From an uncultured Olleya sp. (GTDB taxonomy: Bacteria > Bacteroidota > Bacteroidia > Flavobacteriales > Flavobacteriaceae), in NCBI GenBank assembly GCA_947503885.1, contig CANNFD010000004.1, positions 186,001-250,000 of the forward strand: 64,000 bases of DNA. The letters run 5' to 3'. This document shows, piece after piece, positions 7,098 to 16,462 of the stretch. Below the pieces are notes generated by a model that saw nothing but the letters and a program-made list of their open reading frames with translations, had not been told where the DNA came from and did not search any database. The first letter of the stretch is position 1, and each line of letters begins with the position of its first letter. The translations under genes were made by a program, and so were the position numbers.

Positions 7098-8339
7098 ATG
7101 AAAGCAAACGAAGTAATATTAAAAGCAGAAAACATCTCTAAACAATACCGTTTAGGGCTTGTAGGTACAGGCACTATCAGTCACGATTTAAACCGTTGGT
7201 GGCATCAAATACGTGGTAAAGCCGATCCTTATTTAAAAGTAGGTGAGAGTAATGATCGCGGTACTAAAGGAGGCTCGCAATACGTTTGGGCATTACAAGA
7301 TATTAATTTTGAAGTTAAGCGCGGTGAAGTTTTAGGAATTATAGGTAAAAATGGTGCAGGTAAATCTACACTATTAAAAATACTCTCTAAAGTTACAGGT
7401 CCCACTACTGGAGAAATTAAAACTAGAGGTCGTATTGCCTCGTTGTTAGAAGTTGGTACAGGGTTTCATGGCGAAATGACAGGACGTGAAAACGTTTATT
7501 TAAATGGTGCTATTTTAGGAATGACCAAAAAAGAAATTTCGTCCAAAATTGATGAAATTATTGAGTTTTCTGGTTGTCAGCGCTATATAGACACTCCTGT
7601 AAAACGTTACAGTTCTGGTATGACTGTTCGATTAGCTTTTGCTGTTGCTGCGTTTTTAGAGCCTGAAATTTTGGTGATTGATGAGGTGCTTGCAGTTGGT
7701 GATGCGGAATTCCAGAAAAAAGCTATTGGAAAAATGCAAGATATTAGTCGTGGCGAAGGTCGCACAGTCCTATTTGTAAGCCACAACATGAATGCAGTAC
7801 AAAGTTTATGTACTAGAGTAATACGACTAAATAATGGTAAAATTGTAAACCAAAATGGTGAAGCACCAGATGTAGCAATTGAAAACTATTTATTAGAAAA
7901 TATAACTGAAGAAGTTATCAAAGTGGATTTGCCGGAGTTTAAAGTGCAAATTAAAAATAAGCACATTATAGCCTATAAAGAACCTATAGTTTTTGAGCTA
8001 AATATTCAAAACAATTTTAAAGAAGACAAGCAAGTTTTTATAGATTTTGCAATTGTCAATAAAAAAGAAGAGTTTGTTTTACATCATCGTATGTATGCAA
8101 AAAATCAGTCCTTAAATATTAAAGTTGGACAACAAAAAATTGTAATAAATACTCAAAACCCTAATATCACACTTGGTGAATATTCGGTAGTGCTTTATAT
8201 CTATGATGCCTTTAAAAAAGTTTTGTTTTGGAAAGAGAACATTGCGGTTTTTCAAATTGCTGATTTAAATAAAGAGTTAAGCAGCATACCTTTCATTAAG
8301 TCTCATATTATTCCAGAAGTACAATTAAAACAAGTTTAA
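7098..8339 (+). CDS. wzt: Wzt-like ABC polysaccharide exporter ATPase with C-terminal glycan-binding domain
   Basis: A 413-residue ATPase partner of the preceding permease. Walker A is GKNGAGKST (83-91), the signature is YSSGM (about 171-175) and Walker B is EILVIDE (191-197) followed by VLAVGD. The ATPase ends near residue 255. A beta-rich extension of about 150 residues follows and corresponds to the Wzt-C type domain, which in characterised O-antigen exporters binds the modified non-reducing end of the glycan. Its presence suggests that a terminal modification is read before export; the adjacent FkbM-type methyltransferase is a candidate for that mark. Confidence 0.94.
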   Translation: MKANEVILKAENISKQYRLGLVGTGTISHDLNRWWHQIRGKADPYLKVGESNDRGTKGGSQYVWALQDINFEVKRGEVLGIIGKNGAGKSTLLKILSKVTGPTTGEIKTRGRIASLLEVGTGFHGEMTGRENVYLNGAILGMTKKEISSKIDEIIEFSGCQRYIDTPVKRYSSGMTVRLAFAVAAFLEPEILVIDEVLAVGDAEFQKKAIGKMQDISRGEGRTVLFVSHNMNAVQSLCTRVIRLNNGKIVNQNGEAPDVAIENYLLENITEEVIKVDLPEFKVQIKNKHIIAYKEPIVFELNIQNNFKEDKQVFIDFAIVNKKEEFVLHHRMYAKNQSLNIKVGQQKIVINTQNPNITLGEYSVVLYIYDAFKKVLFWKENIAVFQIADLNKELSSIPFIKSHIIPEVQLKQV

Positions 8340-8351
8340 AAGCTTAACGCG

Positions 8352-9236
8352 ATGAAAACATTTTTGTATAAAACAATTAATAAATTAGGTTATCGGATAG
8401 AAAAAAAACGACCTAAAGAGTACTTTTACCCAGAACTAAAAAAATATAACATCACAGAAAATTTTGAGTTACTGTTTAACGCTAAAGTTTATGTAAAAAG
8501 CTTAGATAAGACTTATAATAATTTTGCTTTAAAAGCACATAAAGAAGGATTTTTAGTTAGCTTTTTAGATTTTAATATTTATGTTGAAAGTATCGAAGAA
8601 TTTTTAATATTAAATGAAGTATTTGTTACTAAAGACTATAATTTTATTTCAAACCATAAAGTAATAGTTATAGACATTGGAGCAAATGTAGGGATAAGTA
8701 GTTTGTATTTTTCAACATTAGATTGTGTGGACAAAATTTATGCTTTTGAGCCAATTGTTGATACCTTTAAGCAAGCTGAATATAATTTAGAATTAAATAA
8801 AACAAATCATAAAGTAGAGGTTATAAAAAATATTGGGTTAGGAAAAAATGATAGAACCGAAACAGTATTATTTAATAAACATTCAAAAGGGAATGTAGGT
8901 TTTAGAGGGGTGTTAAGTCCTACATATGCTAATAATCAAAATAATGAAACAAGAGCATTAAAAATTATTGAAACTTCAAAGGAGATTCAATCTATTATCG
9001 ATAATGCTGATGGTCAAAAAATAATGATTAAAATGGATTGTGAAGGTGCAGAATATGAAATTTTTGAAAACCTATCTGAATCAAAATTACTAGATAAAAT
9101 AGATATTTTGATTATTGAATGGCATGACAAAGGAGCTAAAACAATAGAGGATACGTTGTTAAAGTTTGGGTTTCTTGTATTTTCTAGAGATTTAGGACCT
9201 ATTACAGGTATTATAAGTGCAATTAAAACAAATTAA
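8352..9236 (+). CDS. FkbM-family SAM-dependent methyltransferase
   Basis: A 294-residue protein with the SAM-binding motif VIDIGANVGISSLYFS at about 103-118 and an acidic post-I motif (YAFEPI). The family O-methylates sugars and polyketides. Directly behind the Wzt-type ATPase it could place a methyl group on the exported glycan. Residues before 100 form a family-typical N-terminal extension. It lies 12 nt after wzt and 2 nt before the next glycosyltransferase, so it is part of the same operon. Confidence 0.87.
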   Translation: MKTFLYKTINKLGYRIEKKRPKEYFYPELKKYNITENFELLFNAKVYVKSLDKTYNNFALKAHKEGFLVSFLDFNIYVESIEEFLILNEVFVTKDYNFISNHKVIVIDIGANVGISSLYFSTLDCVDKIYAFEPIVDTFKQAEYNLELNKTNHKVEVIKNIGLGKNDRTETVLFNKHSKGNVGFRGVLSPTYANNQNNETRALKIIETSKEIQSIIDNADGQKIMIKMDCEGAEYEIFENLSESKLLDKIDILIIEWHDKGAKTIEDTLLKFGFLVFSRDLGPITGIISAIKTN

Positions 9237-9238
9237 AA

Positions 9239-10186
9239 ATGAATTTTGATGTCTCTGTAGTAATTCCTGTTTATAATGCAGAAAGATTTATTGAAAGGGC
9301 AATAGATTCTGTTCTTATGCAGTCAGAAGTTAAAGAGGTAATTGTTATAAATGATGGCAGTACTGATAGTTCAGTTAATATTATTAGAAATCATCAAAAA
9401 TTAGATTCAAGGATTATATTATTACATCATGATAATAGACAAAATAAAGGTCGCTCAGAATCTAGAAATCTTGGTATAAAAAAGGCTACTTCAAATTTTA
9501 TTGCTTTTTTAGATGCAGATGATTTCTATCTTGAAAATAGATTTAAAAACGACAGTTTGCTTTTTGGTCAAAAAAAAGAAATTGATGGCATATATAATGC
9601 AGTAGATTTCTTTTTTTATAGACAAGTAACTCCGTTAGAAAAAAAAACATTAACCATTAATACGATGTCTGAAAATTTAGATCCGGATTTTTTGTTTGAA
9701 GCACTAATAACAGGAGGATATGGTCATTTTCATATTAATGGTTTAACACTAAAAAAAGAAGTGTTTAAAACTATAGGTTTGTTTAATGTTTCCTTAAAAG
9801 TAGCTGAAGACACTGATGTCTTTTGGAAGTTAGCTTTAAAATGTCAATTGGTTGCAGGGATATTAGACAAACCTGTGGCTAAGCGTGGGGTTCATGAAGA
9901 GAATATTTTTAATAATGAAGAAACTTATAAAAAATACAGAATTAAAATGTACCAATCTCTAGCAATTTGGAGTGCTAACAACAACATCAAGTTATATAAG
10001 ATTGATTTACTTTTAAAGTGGGTTTGGAATTTGAAATCTAGAGAAAAAAATAGTTTGTTTAAGGATATTATTTATTGGTTTGGATTAGTTATTAAAGCAC
10101 CAAGATTATTTTTTTCAATTTTGGGTATTAAATATTTTCCGCTAGTACGATATCGACAAAAATTATTACCATTTATTTTTAAATAA
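9239..10186 (+). CDS. Family 2 glycosyltransferase
   Basis: A 315-residue GT-A enzyme. It has the nucleotide-binding start VSVVIPVYNAERFI, the metal-binding FLDADD (D92, D94, D95) and a putative catalytic ED pair in KVAEDTDVFW (about 188-197). It is expected to be cytosolic and to transfer one sugar to a lipid-linked acceptor. The donor and linkage cannot be read from sequence. The C-terminal ~80 residues are basic and hydrophobic, as in many membrane-associated GT2 enzymes. Confidence 0.92.
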   Translation: MNFDVSVVIPVYNAERFIERAIDSVLMQSEVKEVIVINDGSTDSSVNIIRNHQKLDSRIILLHHDNRQNKGRSESRNLGIKKATSNFIAFLDADDFYLENRFKNDSLLFGQKKEIDGIYNAVDFFFYRQVTPLEKKTLTINTMSENLDPDFLFEALITGGYGHFHINGLTLKKEVFKTIGLFNVSLKVAEDTDVFWKLALKCQLVAGILDKPVAKRGVHEENIFNNEETYKKYRIKMYQSLAIWSANNNIKLYKIDLLLKWVWNLKSREKNSLFKDIIYWFGLVIKAPRLFFSILGIKYFPLVRYRQKLLPFIFK

Positions 10187-10206
10187 ATTAAAATTTAGTT
10201 TATTAA

Positions 10207-11058
10207 ATGATTAAAAACAGTAACGTTACAGTAGTAATACCTTGTTTTAATGATGGACCATTTATTAATAAGGCCATACACTCTGTTTTAAACCAAACTA
10301 TAAAACCAGATCAAATCATTGTTGTAGATGATGGGTCAGAACAAGCAACAAAAGCAATTTTAGAAGCGATTACGTATCCTGAAGTCAAGGTTGTATTTCA
10401 AAAAAATAAAGGGGTAAGTGTTGCTAGAAACGTAGGGATTGATTTGGCCAAAACAGATTATATTTTAACCTTAGATGCAGATGACTATTTTGAGTCTACT
10501 TTTATAGAAAAAGCTATTAATATTTTAAATAATAATCCAAAGATTGTAACTGTTGGATGCTTAATAAAAGTACTAGAAACTGATAATACACAAACAGAAA
10601 TATTAAAACCATTAGGAGGTGCTGTACAAGATTTTTTGGTAAAAAATAATGGGGTAGGATGTTCAATGTTTAGGAAGTCAGCATGGAAAAGCGTATCAGG
10701 ATATGATGAGAAAATGTTAGATGGATATGAAGATTGGGAGTTTTGGATAGCTATTTTAAAAGACGGAAAACAAATGCATATAATCCAAGAACCTCTTTTC
10801 ACTTATAGAATGAAAAAACACTCAAGGGATAAAAAGGCACTTAAACTTCATGATTATAAGTTAAGAGAATACATATTTAATAAGCATAAAACATTATATT
10901 TTGATAATTTTGAAACATTTGCAAAGCAAATTCTATATCAAAATAGTAGATTGCGACAAGATAAAATTAAAACGCTAAATTCGTTAAACACAAAAATAGG
11001 TAAAACCATTCTAGCGCCATTAAGATTTATAAAGCAACTATTCACCAATAAGCAATAA
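10207..11058 (+). CDS. Family 2 glycosyltransferase (paralog A)
   Basis: A 283-residue GT-A protein starting with TVVIPCFNDGPFI, with LDADD at 89-93 and a catalytic-looking YEDWEFWIAI at 174-183. It shares the EDWEFWIAI block and the tail motif KHKTLY with the next gene at the same positions, so the two are likely tandem duplicates that diverged in specificity. Its last base is the first base of the next start codon (TAATG), which implies translational coupling. Confidence 0.92.
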   Translation: MIKNSNVTVVIPCFNDGPFINKAIHSVLNQTIKPDQIIVVDDGSEQATKAILEAITYPEVKVVFQKNKGVSVARNVGIDLAKTDYILTLDADDYFESTFIEKAINILNNNPKIVTVGCLIKVLETDNTQTEILKPLGGAVQDFLVKNNGVGCSMFRKSAWKSVSGYDEKMLDGYEDWEFWIAILKDGKQMHIIQEPLFTYRMKKHSRDKKALKLHDYKLREYIFNKHKTLYFDNFETFAKQILYQNSRLRQDKIKTLNSLNTKIGKTILAPLRFIKQLFTNKQ

Positions 11059-11909
11059 TGTCAATAAAAGTATCCATAATAGTCCCTTGTTATAAACAAG
11101 CCCATTATTTAGAGCAATCTTTAGGGTCTGTTTTAAAACAAACCTATTTAAATTGGGAGTGTATTATTGTTAACGATGGTAGTCCAGATAATACCGAAGC
11201 AATTGCAAAACAGTGGTGTGATAAAGATGATAGATTTGTCTATTTAAAAAAGGAAAATGGAGGGTTGTCTAGTGCCAGAAACGCAGGTATTACAATTGCT
11301 AAAGGCAACTTTATTTTACCCCTAGATGCAGACGATTTAATACATAGCACTTATTTGGAACAATTAGTTCCTGTTTTAGAACATGATAAAGCACTAGCAA
11401 TTGTCTCATGTTACAGTAATTTTTTTGAAAACGATATTAACAATATCATACATCAGCATAAGCCTAAAGGCGAAGATTTTAAATATTTATTATATACCAA
11501 TCAATTAGTAGCAACATCCTTATACCGAAAATCTTGCTGGGAAACTGTTGGAGGTTATGACGAAACTATGAAGCATGGTTTTGAAGATTGGGAGTTTTGG
11601 ATTGCCATAACCAAACTAGGTTGGAAATATAAAATTGTAGATGCCTATTTGTTTTATTACAGAAAAGCTAAGCAATCCATGTTAGTAAACACTATTAATC
11701 TTCATTTTGAAGTTAATAAAGCCTATATTTTTAAAAAGCATAAAACACTATATATTGACGATTTTGATAATTGTTTAACCGTGATGTTTCATCAACAAAA
11801 AGCCTTAAGAGTTAGTTTAGCAAATATTAAAAAATCCAGAGAATATAGAATTGCTAGAGGGTTAACAAAGCCTATTAGAGTTTTACAAAAACTATTAAAA
11901 AATAACTAA
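11058..11909 (+). CDS. Family 2 glycosyltransferase (paralog B)
   Basis: Also 283 residues, with VSIIVPCYKQAHYL at the start, LDADD at 89-93 and FEDWEFWIAI at 175-184. It is the tandem partner of the gene at 10207 (same length and motif placement). The acceptor region between the motifs differs clearly, as expected for enzymes that add different or successive residues. Start and stop overlap by one base with both neighbours. Confidence 0.92.
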   Translation: MSIKVSIIVPCYKQAHYLEQSLGSVLKQTYLNWECIIVNDGSPDNTEAIAKQWCDKDDRFVYLKKENGGLSSARNAGITIAKGNFILPLDADDLIHSTYLEQLVPVLEHDKALAIVSCYSNFFENDINNIIHQHKPKGEDFKYLLYTNQLVATSLYRKSCWETVGGYDETMKHGFEDWEFWIAITKLGWKYKIVDAYLFYYRKAKQSMLVNTINLHFEVNKAYIFKKHKTLYIDDFDNCLTVMFHQQKALRVSLANIKKSREYRIARGLTKPIRVLQKLLKNN

Positions 11910-12688
11910 TGATCTCTGTAGTAATTAGAAATAAAAATCAAGCTGAAGCTTTGGCTTTTTCTTTAAAAAACTTAAAGGAACGTTATAGTGATGACATAGC
12001 GGAGGTTATAGTAGTTGATAACTTATCTACAGACACTAGTGAGGCTGTAGCAAAACAATTTGGAGCACGATTTGTAACTATCACCAATTTTAGTTTTGGT
12101 GGTAGTGCCAACCTTTGTGCTAAAGAAGCAATTGGACCAATAGTTGTTATTTTTAGTGCACACTCCTATCCAGTAAGTCACGATTTTTTTAAATTAATAC
12201 TACGCAAATTTGAAGCTAATCCTAATTTAGCAGGACTCCGATGCTTACACAGTAAAAACGATTACCGTAATTTTATTAATAATATTAGTGCATTAGAAGA
12301 TCCTAATAAATCAGGACTTATCTTTTCAGGCTCTGCTTTTAGCAAAACGGTATGGGAGAAACATCCATTTAAGGAAGACGTTGCTACATTTGAAGATAAA
12401 GAATGGACCACACGTGTCCAAAACGCAGGCTATGATATAGATTTTGTACCCTCGATATTTAGTTATGAAGTTAACAGAACTAAAAAACAATTGTTTTTTA
12501 GATTTAAAAATGATGTAGTAGGTAACTACCAACTATGGCATGAAGATATAAGCATTGCTAACGCACATAAAGGTTTAATTATGTCTTTTGTAAACCTATT
12601 TAAAGCTATGTTTATAGATGGGTTTTATGCTTTAAAACGGTATTTTTTTCAACTTAAATTTATATTTAATAAACCAAATAAGTTTTAG
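11909..12688 (+). CDS. Family 2 glycosyltransferase
   Basis: A 259-residue GT-A enzyme with ISVVIRNKNQAEAL at the N-terminus and a FEDKEWTTRV block (about 156-165) that matches the ED(x)W catalytic region of rhamnosyl/galactofuranosyl-type GT2 enzymes. A clear DxD is not evident at the usual place: FSAHSYP stands where many have a DAD motif, so metal binding may differ. It is coupled to the previous gene by a TAATG overlap. Confidence 0.87.
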   Translation: MISVVIRNKNQAEALAFSLKNLKERYSDDIAEVIVVDNLSTDTSEAVAKQFGARFVTITNFSFGGSANLCAKEAIGPIVVIFSAHSYPVSHDFFKLILRKFEANPNLAGLRCLHSKNDYRNFINNISALEDPNKSGLIFSGSAFSKTVWEKHPFKEDVATFEDKEWTTRVQNAGYDIDFVPSIFSYEVNRTKKQLFFRFKNDVVGNYQLWHEDISIANAHKGLIMSFVNLFKAMFIDGFYALKRYFFQLKFIFNKPNKF

Positions 12689-12718
12689 GACTTATTAAGT
12701 TGTAAAAAAAAAACAGGA

Positions 12719-13729
12719 ATGCGTAAAAACAATAATTTTGATTTTCTAAGATTTTTATTTGCAGTATTTGTAGTTATTTCGCATTCTTATCCATTATCAG
12801 GAAGTGATGAAACACAACAATGGATTTATCAAATTACCAATGGACAAATTGTATTAGCTCAATTAGGATTAGCTGGTTTTTTTATTATTAGCGGTTTCTT
12901 TATTTTTCAGAGTATGCAGAGAAGTAAAAGTCTCTTTCAATATTACAAAAAAAGATTTCTCAGATTATTTCCAGCCTTATTAGTTTTGTTACTAATTACC
13001 ATGGTTATTGTTCCATTTATTTACACTGGATCAGATTCTATTTTAAATAATACAAGCTATTTAAGTTACTTTTTTAATAATATAAGTTTATATGGTTTTC
13101 AAGGTGTAATAGATGGTGTTTTTGATACTAATTCCTATAAAGCTATTAATGGTTCTTTATGGACTATTAGGTACGAGTTTACTTTATACATAACAATATC
13201 CTTTTTGTTTTTTTGTAAAACAAATCAAAAACTTTTGGTCTTTTTACTAACAACCATGTTTTTAATATTTAGTGTCTTGTATTTATTTTTTCTTGGACGG
13301 TTTTCTGGGTCGTCAATTTTAGGTATGCAAGGGTATCATATTTTACACTTGGGCAATTATTTTATTGCTGGTAGTTTATTAGCCTCTCTTAAATTTGAAA
13401 AATATAAAAGCAATGCAGTACTTATAGTATTATTTTTAATCTTAATTTTAGCATTGTATTACAATTTTTATAATCAAATAAAACATGTTGTTTTATCTAT
13501 GTTTATAATTATAATAGGATATACGCCAATTAGAGGGATAAAGGATTTTGGTAAACTTGGTGATGCATCCTATGGTATTTATATTTATAGCTTTTTTATA
13601 CAACAACTTTTAATGTGGTTTTTTAAGTTTAATACTTTGCATTTAATTATTTACTCACTACTAATTTCCACATTATGTGGCTATGTGTCTTGGTATTTGA
13701 TTGAGAAAAAATCATTACTATACAAGTAG
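12719..13729 (+). CDS. Acyltransferase 3 family membrane protein
   Basis: A 336-residue polytopic membrane protein (about ten hydrophobic segments) with the family start FDFLRFLFAVFVVISHSYPL, in which H22 is the conserved active-site histidine, and NGSLWTIRYEF (about 142-152). OafA-type enzymes add acetyl or other acyl groups to periplasm-facing glycans. It would decorate the polysaccharide made by the neighbouring genes. The gene marks the start of a visibly more AT-rich stretch. Confidence 0.9.
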   Translation: MRKNNNFDFLRFLFAVFVVISHSYPLSGSDETQQWIYQITNGQIVLAQLGLAGFFIISGFFIFQSMQRSKSLFQYYKKRFLRLFPALLVLLLITMVIVPFIYTGSDSILNNTSYLSYFFNNISLYGFQGVIDGVFDTNSYKAINGSLWTIRYEFTLYITISFLFFCKTNQKLLVFLLTTMFLIFSVLYLFFLGRFSGSSILGMQGYHILHLGNYFIAGSLLASLKFEKYKSNAVLIVLFLILILALYYNFYNQIKHVVLSMFIIIIGYTPIRGIKDFGKLGDASYGIYIYSFFIQQLLMWFFKFNTLHLIIYSLLISTLCGYVSWYLIEKKSLLYK

Positions 13730-13749
13730 TAATTATTAATTGAATTTAT

Positions 13750-14484
13750 ATGTCATATTTTAAAAATAAAATTTATCTAAATTATCTTAGGGTTAGAAAT
13801 AAATTAAGAAAAAGTATTGGTAAAGACTCAATCCTTTTGTCTTCTAAAAAGATTTTAGAAGACAACTTTAAACTATCTTCTGATTTTAGTTTTGTACAGG
13901 TTGGCGCTAATGATGGCGTGAGTTTTGATTTTCTGTTTGATTTTGTTTCTAAACGTAATTCAGTTGGAATAGTGTTAGAGCCTATTGAATCTTATTTTAA
14001 TGAGCTAAAAATAAATTACGCATTTAATCAAAATATTATTCCTATTAAAACAGCTATTCATCCAACTCTTAAAGAGGCTAGTATCTACAAAATTAATCCA
14101 ATTTTCCAAAATCAATACCCTTCATGGGTTAAAGGAATTGCATCATTGGATCCTAATCATCACAAAAAAACAAACATAGATAGTGAACACATAATAGAAG
14201 AAAAGGTAAAAGCTGATAGTTTAATTAATGTTTTGAATCAGTATAACTTTATATTTGATAATCTTCATTATTTTCAAATTGATACAGAGGGTTTCGATTT
14301 TGAAGTTTTAAAAATGATTGATTTCAACAAAATTATGCCAATTATTTTAAAATTTGAATCTGTAAATTTGAGTAATGATGACAAATTTGCTGCCTTTTCA
14401 TTATTGGAAAAACAAGATTATTATGTTTTTGATGAAGGAGGTGATTCTATTGCTGTTAATTTAAATTTGATCAAATTGTACTAA
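13750..14484 (+). CDS. Second FkbM-family methyltransferase
   Basis: A 244-residue protein with SAM motif FVQVGANDGVSFDF (about 50-63), VLEPIES (about 75-81) and the family's FQIDTEGFDFEVL (about 174-186). It is more distant from the FkbM gene at 8352 than a recent duplicate would be. Expected role: O-methylation of a sugar of the glycan or its precursor. The stop overlaps the next start (TAATG). Confidence 0.85.
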   Translation: MSYFKNKIYLNYLRVRNKLRKSIGKDSILLSSKKILEDNFKLSSDFSFVQVGANDGVSFDFLFDFVSKRNSVGIVLEPIESYFNELKINYAFNQNIIPIKTAIHPTLKEASIYKINPIFQNQYPSWVKGIASLDPNHHKKTNIDSEHIIEEKVKADSLINVLNQYNFIFDNLHYFQIDTEGFDFEVLKMIDFNKIMPIILKFESVNLSNDDKFAAFSLLEKQDYYVFDEGGDSIAVNLNLIKLY

Positions 14485-15266
14485 TGATTAATAAAGTAAT
14501 ACATTATTGTTGGTTTGGTGATTCAAAAAAATCGAAACTTATAGAAAACTGCATTAACAGTTGGAAAATGTATTGTCCAGATTATGAAATTATTGAGTGG
14601 AATGAATCGAATTGTGATTTAACACACCCTTTTGTTGTTCATGCGTTGAAAGATAAAAAATGGGCTTTTGTAGCAGATTATATAAGATTATATGTTTTAT
14701 TTAATGAGGGAGGTATTTATCTAGATACTGATATGATGTTAGTGAACTCATTAGATCCTTTTTTAAAACATAATTGTTTTTTTGGAGCAGAAGAAGATAC
14801 TATTATTAGTGCAGGAATAATAGGTTGTACAAAAAACAATAAATTAATATTTGATTTACTAAAAAGCTATGACGATTTAGATTTAAATCAAGTTTTCGAT
14901 TATAATAATTTGGCGATACCTATATTTATAACCTCAAAAATTAAAGCAATAAATAAAATTGACTCTATAAAAATTGATAAAGTGGTTTCTTTTGATGAGG
15001 TTGTGATTTATCCACAAAACTTTTTTTATCCTTTCCCAAATAAACATAAAAGTGATATTAAGAATTATTTGTCATATGCTACTAAAGATACAGTAGCTAT
15101 TCATTTATGGAATGCTTCCTGGGTTGAGTATAATGAATTTGATTATTTAAACCAAAAACGTTTTGGTATGGCAATGATGAAAATTTTAAGGACATTATTT
15201 ATTACAAGAAATTTTAATAAATATTATTTTAAAAGAGTTTTTAATCATTATAAAAAAAATCTATGA
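14484..15266 (+). CDS. GT32-like (OCH1/capsular) glycosyltransferase
   Basis: A 260-residue protein with the N-terminal pattern KVIHYCWFGDSKKS, a mid domain KWAFVADYIRLYVLFNEGGI and the DxD motif YLDTDM (D81, D83). This arrangement is that of GT32 enzymes, including bacterial capsular mannosyl/galactosyl transferases. It is AT-rich in codon use. It overlaps the next gene by four bases (ATGA). Confidence 0.88.
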   Translation: MINKVIHYCWFGDSKKSKLIENCINSWKMYCPDYEIIEWNESNCDLTHPFVVHALKDKKWAFVADYIRLYVLFNEGGIYLDTDMMLVNSLDPFLKHNCFFGAEEDTIISAGIIGCTKNNKLIFDLLKSYDDLDLNQVFDYNNLAIPIFITSKIKAINKIDSIKIDKVVSFDEVVIYPQNFFYPFPNKHKSDIKNYLSYATKDTVAIHLWNASWVEYNEFDYLNQKRFGMAMMKILRTLFITRNFNKYYFKRVFNHYKKNL

Positions 15267-16462
15267 TTAAAAAAATAAAACAATATCTAAAGCGAAAAGT
15301 TCTTTTTTTAATTGGAATTTATAATTATGGTAACTTCAAACTAATTAAAATAAAAAAAATAAAAAATGCGGACATTGTTTTTATCTTACCTTATTACCAC
15401 ACTGGAGGCGCAGAAAAAGTACATCTTAATATAGTTAAGGCGCTAAGAGACCAAAAATGTTGTGTGATATTTACACATTTGTCTGCCACTAAAAACCATT
15501 ACGAAGATTTTAAAAAATACGCAGCAATCATAGAATTAAATGCTATTAGAAATAAAAAATCTAATATTATTAATAGACTTCTTAAAAATGCCATTATAAA
15601 AACGATAAACAAAAGTAAAACCATACATGCTGTTTTTGGATGCAACACAGATTATTTTTATAAACTAGTTCCTTATTTAAAAAAGGATTTAATAAAGATC
15701 GATTTGTTACATGCTTTAAGTGATGATGACAATAGTACCTTGTCTTTAGTAAACACTGCTGATATCATAGACTTTAGGGTCTGTATAAATCAAAAAGCAA
15801 AAGAGGATTTAATTTTAATTTATAATCATAATAATTTAAACCAAGACTACGCTAAAAGAATTAGAATAATTGAAAATGGTGTAGCTATACCTAAAGTACG
15901 ATCATTAAAAATACAACCCAAGCAAAACATCACATTTGGATTTATAGGGCGTTGGTCTAATGAAAAAAGACCAGAATTATTTTTAGAGATTGCAAAGCAA
16001 GTTAAGTCTCACTATCCTAAAGTAGCTTTTGTTATGGCGGGCACAGGAATGAAATCTAACTTAAAACAAATTAATGATGCTGGCGTTTCATTTTTAGGCG
16101 AAATAACAAACCCAAACAAACTAAATACGCTTTATAAAAGCTTAACAGGAATAATTATTACTTCTAAACATGAAGGGTTTCCTATGGTGATTATGGAATC
16201 TATGATTTTTGGAGTTGTACCGCTATCAACTAATGTTGGTGGTATCAGTCAGCACATTGCGCATTTTAAAAATGGTATTATGGTAGATGCAACAACAGAT
16301 GATGCAATTGTTAAAGCATTTGCAAAACATATTTCTTTTTTAATAGAAAATACTACAAAAACACAGCAACTAGCAAATGCAGCACAAATTTATGGCGTAT
16401 CTAATTTTTGCATTGATAAATTTAATGTAGCTTATCAAAACTTATTTAATAGTAATTCATGA
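15263..16462 (+). CDS. Family 4 glycosyltransferase
   Basis: A 399-residue GT-B enzyme. The first Rossmann domain carries the acceptor-side motif TGGAEKVHLNIVKAL (about 46-60). The second has GFIGRWSNEKRPELF (about 225-239) and the EX7E-type donor motif KHEGFPMVIMESM (about 303-315). A basic, hydrophobic N-terminal stretch suggests membrane contact. Start and stop overlap its neighbours by four bases each, so it belongs to a tightly coupled block. Confidence 0.92.
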   Translation: MIKKIKQYLKRKVLFLIGIYNYGNFKLIKIKKIKNADIVFILPYYHTGGAEKVHLNIVKALRDQKCCVIFTHLSATKNHYEDFKKYAAIIELNAIRNKKSNIINRLLKNAIIKTINKSKTIHAVFGCNTDYFYKLVPYLKKDLIKIDLLHALSDDDNSTLSLVNTADIIDFRVCINQKAKEDLILIYNHNNLNQDYAKRIRIIENGVAIPKVRSLKIQPKQNITFGFIGRWSNEKRPELFLEIAKQVKSHYPKVAFVMAGTGMKSNLKQINDAGVSFLGEITNPNKLNTLYKSLTGIIITSKHEGFPMVIMESMIFGVVPLSTNVGGISQHIAHFKNGIMVDATTDDAIVKAFAKHISFLIENTTKTQQLANAAQIYGVSNFCIDKFNVAYQNLFNSNS

